A stretch of DNA of 64,000 bases. Origin: Alteromonas indica (GTDB lineage Bacteria; Pseudomonadota; Gammaproteobacteria; Enterobacterales; Alteromonadaceae). Each line of letters starts with the position of its first letter. Position 1 is the first letter of the stretch. Location of the stretch: the NCBI GenBank assembly GCA_003056425.1, contig PYVY01000008.1, positions 124,001 through 188,000 on the forward strand, written 5' to 3'. The notes below the pieces were generated by a model. The model saw only the letters and a program-made list of their open reading frames with translations. It searched no databases and had not been told where the DNA came from. Both the position numbers and the translations under genes were made by a program. Below, piece after piece: positions 27,649 to 39,731 of this stretch.

Positions 27649-27993
27649 AGTATTGCGCATTAAAATATCAATTAAAATCAGCTTCTTAAATTTATCTTTC
27701 CATGCTTTGCAAAATCTTTGCATGCATATCTTGTCATATTTCAGAGTGTGGGCCGATTGAAAGTATATAACAGTATTAATATATAAAATTTCCATACGAT
27801 CAAAATTTAAAAATGCTCAAAGGAAAATCCTGTCTATAACGATTTTTTCTCCAAGAGGTAGCCAATTCATTCCCCTGACTTTTGCGCCGCCCCTTAAATT
27901 TTATTTTTCCTATATCTTAGACAGAGCAGTACAATCATTGACATCACGCATTTAATTTAATACTTTTAGTCCTGTCGTTTTCAAGGGTCCCTG

Positions 27994-28365
27994 ATGAAAG
28001 TAAATCAAAGCAACACAAACAACAGCAAGGTGGTGATTACCGCCCTGATGCTGTTTGCACAGTTGTTTTTGTTTGCCTCAGATGCTTTTGCTTTTGATAG
28101 CTTTCTCGAAAACGCTTCAGAATCCCATCATGAACTGTGTGTTCAAGACACCAATGTTTGTCAGCCAGATAATGATTCTGTAGATAACGCTGGTCCGGAC
28201 AACTGTGACCACTGCTGCTCCTGTCACGGGCATTTTACCCATATCGTATTATTCCAAAATAGCGATAGCCAGTTAGGAAAACTTGGTGAGACGGCACTTG
28301 CTGCTTACCGCACATCCCCTCCGTCTCACCTGCAACCCGGTATCGATCGTCCTCCCAGAGCCTAA
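27994..28365 (+). CDS. Cys/His-rich periplasmic protein at head of czc operon
   Basis: A 123-residue protein with a signal peptide (about 1-33, ending DAFA). The mature part is acidic and has a metal-binding-like cluster, NCDHCCSCHGH, near residue 80, plus two isolated cysteines. The C-terminal PSHLQPGIDRPPRA resembles CzcI- or DUF2946-type small proteins found before RND metal-efflux genes. AAGGG precedes ATG 27994. As the first gene of the czcCBA operon it could buffer or sense periplasmic metal; this is inference. Confidence 0.7.
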   Translation: MKVNQSNTNNSKVVITALMLFAQLFLFASDAFAFDSFLENASESHHELCVQDTNVCQPDNDSVDNAGPDNCDHCCSCHGHFTHIVLFQNSDSQLGKLGETALAAYRTSPPSHLQPGIDRPPRA

Positions 28366-28412
28366 ATCCTAGTCATTTTTTACCCCTTTAGTTACTGACC
28401 AGGATTTACAAT

Positions 28413-29708
28413 ATGAACTCATCTTTTTCGCGTACCTGTGAGCGTATGTGCATAGTGGTCGTGGGTAGCGTGTTGCTATTCATATCACCCGCTACCCTGA
28501 GCAAAACGATTACGCTCGAACAAGCTTCACGTTTAACGTTGCAGCAACACCCAGATTTACGGCGATATCAGTCGCTGCTCACTGCTACAGAGGCAGATAA
28601 AAGGCTGGCTAATCTCACGCCGGCTTATAATGTGGGCGTTGAAGCAGAAAACCTGCTCGGCTCAGGAGATGCATCAGGCATTAATGATGCTGAGCTGACG
28701 GTCTCACTCTCTTCTGTCTTCGAGATGGGAGGCAAGCGCAATGCAAGGGTATCTTTGGCTGATGCCAATTTATCTTTATTGCAGTCAGAACGCTATGTCG
28801 CGTCGCTCGAGCTGTTAAGCGAGCTGACCCGACAATATGTAAAAACACTCGCGGCAAAAGAACGGCTCACATTGGCGAAAACGTCTGTTTCTCTCGCTGA
28901 TGAAGCCTTATCTATCGTCGAACAGCGCGTAAAGAAAGGCGCAACCAATAAAGCTGAGTTTCTGCGCGCCAGAGCCGCACTCAATCAGGCTAAAGTCGAC
29001 AAAGCATCCGCCGCAACGGCTTTGGCTATTGCCAAGCAGTCACTTGCACTGTTTTGGCAGGGAGATGCTGAGGCGATTGACACAGTATCAGGCTCGCTGA
29101 GTAAGCTTCCTCCAAAACGGCAGTATTCAGCTGTGTATCAACAGTTTCTTGAATCAGCAAATGTGGAGCGACTAACTCAAACTATCAATATAAAAGAAGC
29201 TGAACAAAAGCTGGTAGAGAGTAACGCCAGTGCTGATATTTCATGGCGTATTGGCGTGCGGCGCACTCAGGCGGTTCAGGATACGTCTGTTGTCGCTGCC
29301 ATATCCGCGCCGCTTTTTGCTGAACGAAGAAACCAGGGGGCTTTGCAAGCTGCATTGGCGCAGAAAGAAGCAGCGGTCTTTGCCAGAGACAGTCAGATGC
29401 TGGAGATAAAAGCATTGCTCTTTAGAGCGCAGCAATATCTGAATTTCTCCGTTGATGCTGTAAAGCATATCAACGACACCGTTTTGCCCGACCTTGAAAC
29501 AGCCACCACACTCGTGCTCGAAGGTTACCAGCGAGGGGCATACAGCTACCAAGACTGGATTGCATCCAGAGATGCGTTAATACGCGCTCGTGCAAAGGTC
29601 ATCGAATTAAGCGAAAGCGCGTTAGTGAACCAGTCACTCGTTGAACAGTGGACCGGATTATCCGGTCAGGCTTCTCCTACTCAAGAATTCCGGAATACCC
29701 ATGAATAG
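28413..29708 (+). CDS. czcC: CzcC-like outer membrane efflux protein
   Basis: A 431-residue TolC-family outer-membrane factor of a heavy-metal RND pump. The signal peptide covers about 1-30. Two OEP repeats with long coiled-coil helices are seen (LSELTRQYVKTLAAKERLTL and the KAEFLRARAALNQAKVDKAS region). It would form the exit duct for CzcB/CzcA, ending across the outer membrane. It has an RBS AGGATTT before ATG 28413. Its stop overlaps the next gene's start by eight bases (ATGAATAG), so czcC and czcB are coupled. Confidence 0.9.
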   Translation: MNSSFSRTCERMCIVVVGSVLLFISPATLSKTITLEQASRLTLQQHPDLRRYQSLLTATEADKRLANLTPAYNVGVEAENLLGSGDASGINDAELTVSLSSVFEMGGKRNARVSLADANLSLLQSERYVASLELLSELTRQYVKTLAAKERLTLAKTSVSLADEALSIVEQRVKKGATNKAEFLRARAALNQAKVDKASAATALAIAKQSLALFWQGDAEAIDTVSGSLSKLPPKRQYSAVYQQFLESANVERLTQTINIKEAEQKLVESNASADISWRIGVRRTQAVQDTSVVAAISAPLFAERRNQGALQAALAQKEAAVFARDSQMLEIKALLFRAQQYLNFSVDAVKHINDTVLPDLETATTLVLEGYQRGAYSYQDWIASRDALIRARAKVIELSESALVNQSLVEQWTGLSGQASPTQEFRNTHE

Positions 29709-30882
29709 ACTATTCGTTATCATCTCACTACTACTTTGTCTGACTGATGCCAATGCCGCAGCAAGTGGCAAACAATCCCATGCGGCTGAATCGAAAACAT
29801 TTACCAATAGCAGCGTATCCCTGACATTACGCATTCAGGATACGAAAGAGGGGGCATATTTACTGGCAGAAAGCGCTGATCGCTCGCAGCCGCTGCCACC
29901 TGACGCTCTTAACGTCACCCTCAATCGTATGGGAGGGCGTCAGGAAAATATCCGTTTTGAAACCCATGAAAATGGGCTCAGATCTACAAGTTTCATCGCT
30001 GAGCCGCACTCATTTCTCGCGAATATTACACTCTTACAGGGAGGAAATAGCTTTTCGTGGGAGTGGAAAAAGCACGAAGCCCGAACTGAGATTGATGACG
30101 CATATTCCAGTCAGGCTGGCGTTACCACAAAAGTCGCTACGGGCGGTGAAATAAAACAGCACACCGAGGTTTATGGTCAACTGACTATACCGCCACAACA
30201 GCGTGCCGAGGTTCACGCCCGGTTTACGGGAATTGTAGAGCAGCTCTTTGCTGATATTGGCCAGACCGTGAAAGCCGGTGAGACAATGGCGCAGGTGCAG
30301 TCGAATGACAGCCTCCAGTCTTACGATGTGAAAGCACCAATCAATGGCATAGTCGTATCGCGCAACCTGAATATCGGAGAACTAACCGGTACGTCACCAC
30401 TTTTTACGATTGTTGATACCTCCGTTCTCTGGGCGGAATTAAAGGTGTTTCCATCCCAGCGCAGACAGGTTGCTGAAGGTAAATCTGTTCACATTATCGC
30501 AAATGGTCGTCAACTCGACAGTACCATTACCAGCATTATTCCTTTCCACGAAGAGCAACCCTATCAGCTTGCGTTAGTAAAAGTAATGAACAGGGAGGGT
30601 CTACTCTCTCCCGGCGATTTAGTCACAGGCATTGTCGATTCGCAACAAAAAACGGTGCCGGTAAAAATCGAAAATCGCGCCATTCAAACTCTTAACAATA
30701 GGCCTGTCGTGTTCCTGAATGAAGGCAATGCTTATCAGGCTACACCTGTGACCTTAGGTCTGCAGGACGACAACTTTTCCGAAGTCGTCGCAGGGTTATC
30801 AGCCGGACAAACGTATGTTGTCGACAACAGCTACTTAATCAAAGCGGATATACAAAAATCCGGCGCATCGCACGCGCACTGA
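29701..30882 (+). CDS. czcB: CzcB-like periplasmic adaptor of RND metal pump
   Basis: A 393-residue membrane-fusion protein. The start at 29701 gives a signal peptide (MNRLFVIISLLLCLTDANA); the longer frame from 29641 lies inside czcC. After a N-terminal extension of about 120 residues come the barrel-sandwich (VHARFTGIVEQLFADIGQTV, about 185-250, with the lipoyl-like KAPINGIVV) and beta-barrel domains. The C-terminus ends SGASHAH, weakly His-rich. It joins CzcC to CzcA. It ends 14 bp before czcA. Confidence 0.9.
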   Translation: MNRLFVIISLLLCLTDANAAASGKQSHAAESKTFTNSSVSLTLRIQDTKEGAYLLAESADRSQPLPPDALNVTLNRMGGRQENIRFETHENGLRSTSFIAEPHSFLANITLLQGGNSFSWEWKKHEARTEIDDAYSSQAGVTTKVATGGEIKQHTEVYGQLTIPPQQRAEVHARFTGIVEQLFADIGQTVKAGETMAQVQSNDSLQSYDVKAPINGIVVSRNLNIGELTGTSPLFTIVDTSVLWAELKVFPSQRRQVAEGKSVHIIANGRQLDSTITSIIPFHEEQPYQLALVKVMNREGLLSPGDLVTGIVDSQQKTVPVKIENRAIQTLNNRPVVFLNEGNAYQATPVTLGLQDDNFSEVVAGLSAGQTYVVDNSYLIKADIQKSGASHAH

Positions 30883-30896
30883 TGGGGGAGAGATAA

Positions 30897-34007
<3,111 letters not shown>

Positions 34008-34052
34008 TACAACGTAGCCCTGGGTCAAAACCAGGGCGCTACAGGAGGGTTT

Positions 34053-34922
34053 ATGGCGCACTCACATTCCCATAGCTCAGAAAAAATTGGCTGGGCTTTT
34101 TTCCTCAATTTTGGCTTCACTATCATTGAGTTTATTGGAGGATGGCTAACTAACAGTACCGCTATTATGGCGGATGCCGTGCATGACTTAGGTGACACAT
34201 TGTCAATTGGCAGTGCGTGGTTTCTGAATAAACTCGGCACTAAAAGCGCAACGAAAGAGTTTACCTATGGCTATCGGCGGCTGAGCTTACTCGGGGCGCT
34301 GATAAACGGCATTGTTTTAATCGTTGGTTCTGCCTGGGTCCTTTATGAGGCAGTGCCACGGCTGAGTAATCCAGAGATGCCAGAAACAGAAGGCATGATT
34401 GCACTGGCTATTCTTGGCGTACTGGTCAACGGCTTCGCCGCGTATAAATTACAGGGTGGTAAATCGTTGAATGAAAAAGTACTGAACTGGCATTTACTGG
34501 AAGACGTTTTAGGTTGGGTAGCGGTACTGATTGTCGCTATTGTTATGCAATTCAAAGAATGGCCTGTTCTGGATCCGATTCTGTCTATTGGATTTACGCT
34601 ATTCATTCTGTTCAACGTTATCCGAAACCTCATCAGTACCGTGAAGCTGTTTTTTCAGGCGTCACCAGACAACAGGCTGTTGCAAAACGTAACTGATAAG
34701 TTGCTTGAACTTGATGCCGTGAGCGAACTGCATCACCTGCATATTTGGTCACTAGATGGTGATCATCATGTCGCGACCGTTCACGTCGTTAGTCAGTTTG
34801 AGTCCAAGGCTGAGTACCTTAAACTAAAAGAAAGTGTATCTAACGCGCTGCAAGAGTTTGAGTTATCGCATACCACTATTGAAATCGAGCTGACCAGCGA
34901 AGAATGTCGGGATGCTAGTTAA
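34053..34922 (+). CDS. czcD: CzcD-like cation diffusion facilitator
   Basis: A 289-residue CDF transporter with six TM segments. The metal-site motifs are ADAVHDLGD in TM2 (HxxxD) and HLLEDVLGW in TM5 (HxxxD), as in Zn/Cd transporters. The N-terminal MAHSHSHSSE is His-rich, and the cytoplasmic C-terminal domain contains LHHLHIWSLDGDHHVATVHV. AGGAGG precedes ATG 34053. It probably moves Zn/Cd from cytoplasm to periplasm for CzcCBA. Part of its C-terminus recurs as a fragment at 44079-44213 in island III. Confidence 0.92.
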   Translation: MAHSHSHSSEKIGWAFFLNFGFTIIEFIGGWLTNSTAIMADAVHDLGDTLSIGSAWFLNKLGTKSATKEFTYGYRRLSLLGALINGIVLIVGSAWVLYEAVPRLSNPEMPETEGMIALAILGVLVNGFAAYKLQGGKSLNEKVLNWHLLEDVLGWVAVLIVAIVMQFKEWPVLDPILSIGFTLFILFNVIRNLISTVKLFFQASPDNRLLQNVTDKLLELDAVSELHHLHIWSLDGDHHVATVHVVSQFESKAEYLKLKESVSNALQEFELSHTTIEIELTSEECRDAS

Positions 34923-34983
34923 TTCGATGATGCAGTATTAATTAATGGGGGCTGGTACAACTTTTAGCCCCTAAATCGTTAGC

Positions 34984-35203
34984 TCTGACAACGCAGTAGC
35001 CGAATGTTTATTTCAGTTACTAAAGCGTGAGCGAACTAAGAAAAAGGTCTACTCAACCAGAGAAGATGCAAGAAGCGACATCTTCGATTACATCGAGATG
35101 TTCTATAACAGTAAACGAAAACATGGTTCCAACAATCTACTGTCACCAGTAGAGTATGAAAATCGTTACGAAGAACGACTGGGAGTGTCTAGGTTAGTAG
35201 TGG
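34984..35203 (+). pseudogene. IS3-family transposase C-terminal remnant
   Basis: The plus frame from 34984 reads SDNAVAECLFQLLKRERTKK, followed by YIEMFYNSKRKHG and LSPVEYENRY, the classical end of IS3-family OrfB (N-x-x-E-x-F-x-x-L-K, Y-I-x-x-F-Y-N, R-x-H, L-S-P-x-x-Y/F). The first two thirds of the transposase and the left IS end are absent. It is followed by the truncated permease copy, so this IS probably took part in the local duplication. Confidence 0.72.
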
Positions 35204-35316
35204 CGATTCAGAATGTAATGATCCCGCACCCAATAGTTAAGGTACAAATACGCAACAATCCATAAAGCCATTAATTGAATCAGGGATGGATTAACATCGC
35301 CAAAAACGAGGGAACA

Positions 35317-35490
35317 ATGAGTGATTTTTTAACGCAATGGCAAGAGACTGCTCACACTACCTTGGCACTGTTTTAGATGGCTATTTGGGCTTTCGCGCTT
35401 GGTTACCTAATAAGCTCAATGAGCCAAGTCTTTGTCAACAAAAAGCGAACGCAAAAACCTATGGAAAAATTGGAGCCAAGAGTGCCCGCC
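35317..35490 (+). pseudogene. truncated, decayed copy of the ArsP-type permease gene
   Basis: ATG 35317 begins MSDFLTQWQETAHTTLALF and then meets a TAG. The frame continues MAIWAFALGYLISSM before breaking up. It matches the first 55-60 codons of the intact permease at 36790, and the upstream 100 bp (AATCCATAAAGCCATTAATT) are shared too. It is a relic of a segmental duplication. Confidence 0.8.
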
Positions 35491-35555
35491 TACCTCTAGT
35501 CTAAGGGTACTGCACTCTAAGGCCTATGATGGTTCAATTAGGGAGTACATAAATC

Positions 35556-35699
35556 ATGATGAATTGTATGGGAGAGACGATGGGGGTTGAAATGATGATA
35601 GGTATGGGTTTGATCTGGCTACTGGTAGTGATGGTCCTAATCGGGGCAGTGGCTGCGTTGTGGAAATACTTACGTTCAGATAAAGCGCGTGATGAATAG
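35556..35699 (+). CDS. 47-residue single-helix membrane protein
   Basis: A small gene with a Met-rich N-terminus (MMNCMGETMGVEMMIGMG), then a hydrophobic helix (LIWLLVVMVLIGAVAALW) and a charged tail. GGGAG lies 12 bases before ATG 35556. Short Met-rich one-helix proteins are frequent beside copper and silver resistance genes, which fits this metal island. Its function is otherwise unknown. Confidence 0.5.
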   Translation: MMNCMGETMGVEMMIGMGLIWLLVVMVLIGAVAALWKYLRSDKARDE

Positions 35700-35953
35700 A
35701 ATTAAACATTTGTCTGCAAGCCCGCAAGCAAATGTCATTTCTTTTCCTTTTTAGTAAATGTTGTCTGGAAAATGTGGTAGGCCCCTTTTATAAAACCTGG
35801 TCACAATGGACCCCATGTACGCAGTGCTTATCTGTACTCAGGCAAGTTTTGGAAATGGCGTAATTAGCTTACTTGACTTCTAAAGAAACAAGTATAGAAC
35901 GAGTGCGAAAAAATATGAAGATTTTATTGGATGGAATATATAAAAGTTAAAAT

Positions 35954-36586
35954 ATGGAACCAACAAGAAAAAGTGATTTAAAAAAGGCCAGAACGCTTCA
36001 AATATTAAATGTCATCTATGATGCAATTGAAGTCATAGTAGCTTTAATCGCAGGAATAATTGCTAATAGTTCAGCGCTCATAGGGTGGGCATTGGACAGT
36101 ACAATAGAGGTGTTAAGCGCTACCACGCTAGGCTGGCGTCTACACGGCGAACTTAAGGGAATTGATAAAAAACAAGTAAATAGACGGAAGAAAATCACTC
36201 TCTACGTGATTGCCGTATCATTTACTTTGGTCTGCATATTTATATCTTATGATTCCGTTACAAAACTTCTTAGTCAGCAAACGTCAAGCTGGAGCACTAT
36301 GGGGTTAATCATTTTAGTTACTTCCTTGCTTATCAACCCGATTTTTATTCATTTCAAAAGAAAATATGGCCGCAAGCTGGATAGCCCGGCGTTACTCGCC
36401 GATGCTAAAGATACCTTTATCTGCTTATACCAAACGATCGTTGTCCTTGCCGGTTTGCTATTGGTAAATTGGTTTGGTTGGTGGTGGGCTGATCCTGTGG
36501 CGGCATTGCTCATTGTACCTTATGCAGCAAAAGAAGGTTGGGAAGCTTACACTAAAGCAAGAGACATCAGTATTGATGAGAAGTAA
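35954..36586 (+). CDS. short CDF-like cation transporter
   Basis: A 210-residue membrane protein of the cation-efflux superfamily without the cytoplasmic C-terminal domain. Features are TM2 ALIGWALDSTIEVLSATTLG with Asp and Glu instead of HxxxD, TM5 region LLADAKDTFICLYQ (DxxxD), and the last TM WWADPVAALLIVPY. Such five- or six-helix proteins are found in heavy-metal islands; the acidic site suggests a different metal choice from CzcD. No convincing SD precedes ATG 35954. Confidence 0.78.
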   Translation: MEPTRKSDLKKARTLQILNVIYDAIEVIVALIAGIIANSSALIGWALDSTIEVLSATTLGWRLHGELKGIDKKQVNRRKKITLYVIAVSFTLVCIFISYDSVTKLLSQQTSSWSTMGLIILVTSLLINPIFIHFKRKYGRKLDSPALLADAKDTFICLYQTIVVLAGLLLVNWFGWWWADPVAALLIVPYAAKEGWEAYTKARDISIDEK

Positions 36587-36789
36587 TACCCGCATCACCT
36601 TAAATAATTCATTCTCTTAGCACTGACTTGTTTCGTCACGTATCAACCAAGTGCTTCAGGCTCAGGCATCATGATACAGCACAGAATGTAATGTTCCATG
36701 CACCGATGGTTGAGATACAAATACGCAGCAATCCATAAAGCCATTAATTGAATCGGCGATTGATTAACATTGTCTTAAAGGAGAGAACA

Positions 36790-38001
36790 ATGAGTGAGTT
36801 TTTAACGCAATGGCAAGAGGCGGCTCACACTACCTTGGGTCTGTTTTGGATGGCTTTTTGGGCTTTCGCGCTTGGTTACCTAATAAGCTCAATGATCCAA
36901 GTTTTTGTGACCAAAGAGCGCATGCAAAAGTCCATGGGAAAAGCCGGCCCTAAAAGTGTGGCATTGGGCACTTTCTTTGGTTTTATTTCCAGTTCATGTT
37001 CCTTCGCTGCGTTATCGACGACGCGTGCCCTATTTGTAAAAGGTGCAGGCTTAGTTCCTTCGCTTGCTTTCATGTTGGCGTCCACCAACCTGGTGGTGGA
37101 ATTAGGCATAATCATTTCTATTTTTCTTGGGTGGCAGTTCGTTGTAGGAGAATATGTCGGTGGTATTCTGCTTATCCTGGCCGTGTGGCTTTTGGTCAAA
37201 CTGACGTGTAAAAAAGAGCTTGAGGAAAAAGCGCAATCACACGCGAAAAAAGCAGAGGGAGGCGACAGCCAGGCAAATAGTAAGGAAAAAGGCTGGAAAG
37301 ATAAAATAATGAGTAAAGCAGGATGGCACCAAGTTGCCAGCCGTTACACAATGGAATGGAAGATGGTATGGAAAGATGTAACCATTGGATTTACGGTTGC
37401 CGGTATCATCGCGGTATTCGTTCCCACTGAATTTTTTCAATCTCTCTTCATAGGGGCCGGACAGGAGTCGAATTCCTTTTTACAAATTCTCGCACAGACA
37501 ATCGTAGGCCCAGTCGCGGCTTTTTTTACGTTTATTGGTTCAATGGGCAACATTCCGCTAGCGGCGGTGTTATTCGGGCAGGGGGTCAGTTTCGCCGGAG
37601 TAATGGCGTTTATTTTTAGTGATTTGGTGGTATTTCCAGTGTTGCGGATTCAGGCGCAGTACTATGGCTGGAAAATGGCTATCTATATACTGATTGTATT
37701 TCTATGTGCCCTTGTAGGAGTCTCGCTCGTCATGCACTACGGACTCGATCTCTTGGGGCACTTACCAGATGCCTCCGGGTTTCAGTCGATGACCGATCGG
37801 GAGTTCTTCAACATTGATTACGCTTTTTTCTTGAATGTGGCCTTTCTTACATTAACCGGCGCATTCATCTTTTGGCATTACTCCAAAAAAGAGAAATCGA
37901 CCTCAGGCAGTAAAAGCCTTGGCGATTGGGTATTGCTGACGCTTTCGATAATCGCGTATGTATGGCTTGCAATTGGTATTGCTGTGCTTCCATTTTTATA
38001 G
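36790..38001 (+). CDS. ArsP/DUF318-type permease, putative metal or metalloid efflux
   Basis: A 403-residue permease (start at 36790 with AAAGGAG; the longer frame from 36748 has no RBS). Eight to ten TM segments surround a charged loop (about 140-190). The family signature near residue 66, FISSSCSFAALSTTRALF, has the conserved Cys expected for the ArsP_1/permease family, and GSMGNIPLAAVLFGQG forms the second half repeat. Relatives export trivalent organoarsenicals or are linked to Cu/Zn export. A decayed duplicate of its first 60 codons lies at 35317-35490. Confidence 0.85.
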   Translation: MSEFLTQWQEAAHTTLGLFWMAFWAFALGYLISSMIQVFVTKERMQKSMGKAGPKSVALGTFFGFISSSCSFAALSTTRALFVKGAGLVPSLAFMLASTNLVVELGIIISIFLGWQFVVGEYVGGILLILAVWLLVKLTCKKELEEKAQSHAKKAEGGDSQANSKEKGWKDKIMSKAGWHQVASRYTMEWKMVWKDVTIGFTVAGIIAVFVPTEFFQSLFIGAGQESNSFLQILAQTIVGPVAAFFTFIGSMGNIPLAAVLFGQGVSFAGVMAFIFSDLVVFPVLRIQAQYYGWKMAIYILIVFLCALVGVSLVMHYGLDLLGHLPDASGFQSMTDREFFNIDYAFFLNVAFLTLTGAFIFWHYSKKEKSTSGSKSLGDWVLLTLSIIAYVWLAIGIAVLPFL

Positions 38002-38835
38002 TTTACAAGCGCAACTTTATGAATTAGTTAACTTTCATTTTGAGTTTTAATATTAGAAGTTGTTCTAAGTTTCAAATCAGTCCCATAAACGAGCAAAGTT
38101 TCTTTCATTTAAAACAAGGAGCCAGTGAAAGACGCTTGGAACGCCTTTCACTGGTATTGTGACAGTATAATATCCTCAGCTTCAATATAGCGACTGCTCT
38201 TCATTTTAATTGTTAGCCCATTTCTCAATTAGATCTTTGTTCATATTAAAAGGCTAAGAACTTCGGCTGTGTGGGGGATTTATAAAATCAGCTGCCATTA
38301 TCAAATATAGCTAGGGAAAGTGACTGTCCTATTTACTTTCACAGTGAAACTATGGCTTAGTCGGTCGCAGCGAACGCTGAAGATTCGAAGGTTATGCGTT
38401 AATAAAGCGTTCAACGAATTTCAGACACAAAAACCGACTTGCGTCGGCTTATTGTTATCTCTTTCATTGGTAAGAAAAGAGATGGTACCAGTGGGCGGGC
38501 TTTAGACTGGGCCGACACTCGGACGCCACGCCCTAAGGCAACGGATTTTGAAATAATCGCGTTAATTTTAATATATACCTATCCACACTTTACGTTTGAA
38601 AGTGAAAGCTTTGCAATTTCTTTGCAAAAAGACTTATCGTTTTGACCTCCGATTTATAGCACTAGCGGTGTTCCGAGTCCGAATACAATGTAAAGATTAA
38701 AAAGTGTTCAAAGTGCCTAGTGTCTGAAAATTAAATTTATATTTATTTCAATCGCTTAAAAAATACTTTCTCAAAAACGACCTTCTAAATCGACTGAAAG
38801 AAATATATAGGAAGGTTTATCAACTTATCAGCGAT
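38002..38835. other. boundary between islands I and II
   Basis: No gene. A stem CCAGTGAAAG (38124-38133) / CTTTCACTGG (38147-38156) may terminate the permease transcript. A GTGACTGTCCTATTTAC motif at 38321 is related to the dispersed repeats. Att copy C is at 38422-38552 and two CTTTGCA motifs at 38609 and 38620. The remaining 200 bp before 38836 are AT-rich. Confidence 0.55.
38422..38552 (-). repeat. tRNA-Leu att copy C (island I/II junction)
   Basis: It runs from CAGACACAAAAACCGACTTG to AACGGATTTTGAA, like copy B and with the same inserted block (TGGGCCGACACTCGG). Identity ends at the anticodon loop. CTTTGCA lies exactly 57 bp beyond its right end. Confidence 0.8.
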
Positions 38836-39267
38836 ATGAAGTCATCATTTAACACCAAATGTAGCAGCACCTTAACGACCCTGAAGCGAACAAAAGAAAG
38901 TCCGCACGATTTGCTGGATAGTTGGGAGTGGCGAATTGAGCCACCGAAACCGGAATACTCCACAGTCTGTGATGCGATAGACCGCGTTGCCGATGGTCTG
39001 TATCCGAGAGATCTGTATGTAGTCGCAGGCGACTATGCGCCGTACTTTGATGCGGTCGCAAGAGGGATGATTTTCTCTGCTATGAATGCGAATTGTCACA
39101 TCATAATAATAGGTGAGAAAAGTAGTATTCGTAATTTTTGGTGTGAGGCATTCGCAAGGGAACTCAATGAGCCGGTCAGTCGTGTCGCTATGAGAAACCT
39201 ATCAGAAGAAAAGTGGGAACAAGCTAATGGTTTTGTTAATACGTTGATTCAAAAAACAATATCGTGA
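38836..39267 (+). CDS. degenerate DnaB-like ATPase, N-terminal half of a split pair
   Basis: A 143-residue protein. Its middle follows the opening of the DnaB/RecA-like helicase domain: TVCDAIDRVADGLYPRDLYV stands for the 'LDxxTGGLxPGDLxV' lead-in. The P-loop position reads VAGDYAPYFDAV without Gly-Lys-Thr. Later blocks follow DnaB order (CHIIIIGEKS, FARELNEPVSRVAMRNLSEE). The next gene supplies the second half of the domain; the two overlap by GTGA. ATP binding by this half is therefore doubtful. RBS is weak (GGAAGG, 20 nt away). I have not seen this two-gene form described, but I cannot search. Confidence 0.5.
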   Translation: MKSSFNTKCSSTLTTLKRTKESPHDLLDSWEWRIEPPKPEYSTVCDAIDRVADGLYPRDLYVVAGDYAPYFDAVARGMIFSAMNANCHIIIIGEKSSIRNFWCEAFARELNEPVSRVAMRNLSEEKWEQANGFVNTLIQKTIS

Positions 39268-39731
39268 TATCGGTTGTGTGTGGTTATCGGTTGAGTTACC
39301 TAGAAACCAAAGTGAAAGACGCTATGGCCGCTTCTCCTGAAACAGCCGTGTTGGTGATAGAAGACTGTGCGGACATCGATTTTTACCAAGCGGGGAGAGC
39401 TAGTTCCATTGGTCGGTGCTTAAAGGCGCTGGCACAGAGCTACGATGTATGCATCATCCTCTCTCCTGGCTTGAATAAGTCTATGAAGAGAAAGCGCTTA
39501 GCACAGGTTTTTGATTCTGAATCAGAGATCCCGGCCTGCTCAAATAACATTGTTCTGTGTGACCGAGCGGAACCGACGGAAAGTGACGGGGTAAAGGAGC
39601 ACCGAATGGTAAATTTGTATATTGAAGGCCGCTCTTTAATAACAAGATGTGAGGTGCCCATCGAACTTGAAAGAGTGGCCAGACTCGATAAAGCATTCGA
39701 AAAATGCATGGAATCCAAGGAAAGAAAATGA
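39264..39731 (+). CDS. degenerate DnaB-like ATPase, C-terminal half of a split pair
   Basis: A 155-residue protein starting at GTG 39264 within the previous stop codon. AVLVIEDCADIDFYQAGRAS corresponds to the DnaB Walker B region ('LVVIDYLQLM') with its following Arg/Ser stretch. IGRCLKALAQSYDVCIILSP matches the 'ISRxLKxLAKELxVPVIALS' block (sensor/motif H3). SNNIVLCDRAEPTE matches 'DxIxFLYRDE'. So the two small proteins together read like one DnaB core with lost catalytic residues. It could be a decoy, inhibitor or loader that binds the replicative helicase; this is inference. It overlaps a 26-codon frame at 39728. Confidence 0.5.
   Translation: MISVVCGYRLSYLETKVKDAMAASPETAVLVIEDCADIDFYQAGRASSIGRCLKALAQSYDVCIILSPGLNKSMKRKRLAQVFDSESEIPACSNNIVLCDRAEPTESDGVKEHRMVNLYIEGRSLITRCEVPIELERVARLDKAFEKCMESKERK

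Larger units (their letters stand above)
27111..27993. other. island boundary region with two tRNA-Leu-derived att copies
   Basis: No gene. It contains a 7-bp hairpin (AAACCTG/CAGGTTT) at 27112-27129, att copy A (from 27365), att copy B (27515-27648), CTTTGCA arm-like motifs (27705, 27716) and the AT-rich leader of island I. TTGACA at 27938-27943 is a plausible -35 element for the czc operon. Confidence 0.55.

Noticed and set aside
36016..36198. Minus-strand frames inside transporter genes
   Set aside because: Shadows of the plus-strand membrane proteins; no RBS and no independent support. The same holds for similar frames in other long genes.
38439..38645. 68-codon open frame
   Set aside because: Starts within att copy C and reads through tRNA-derived sequence; not a gene.
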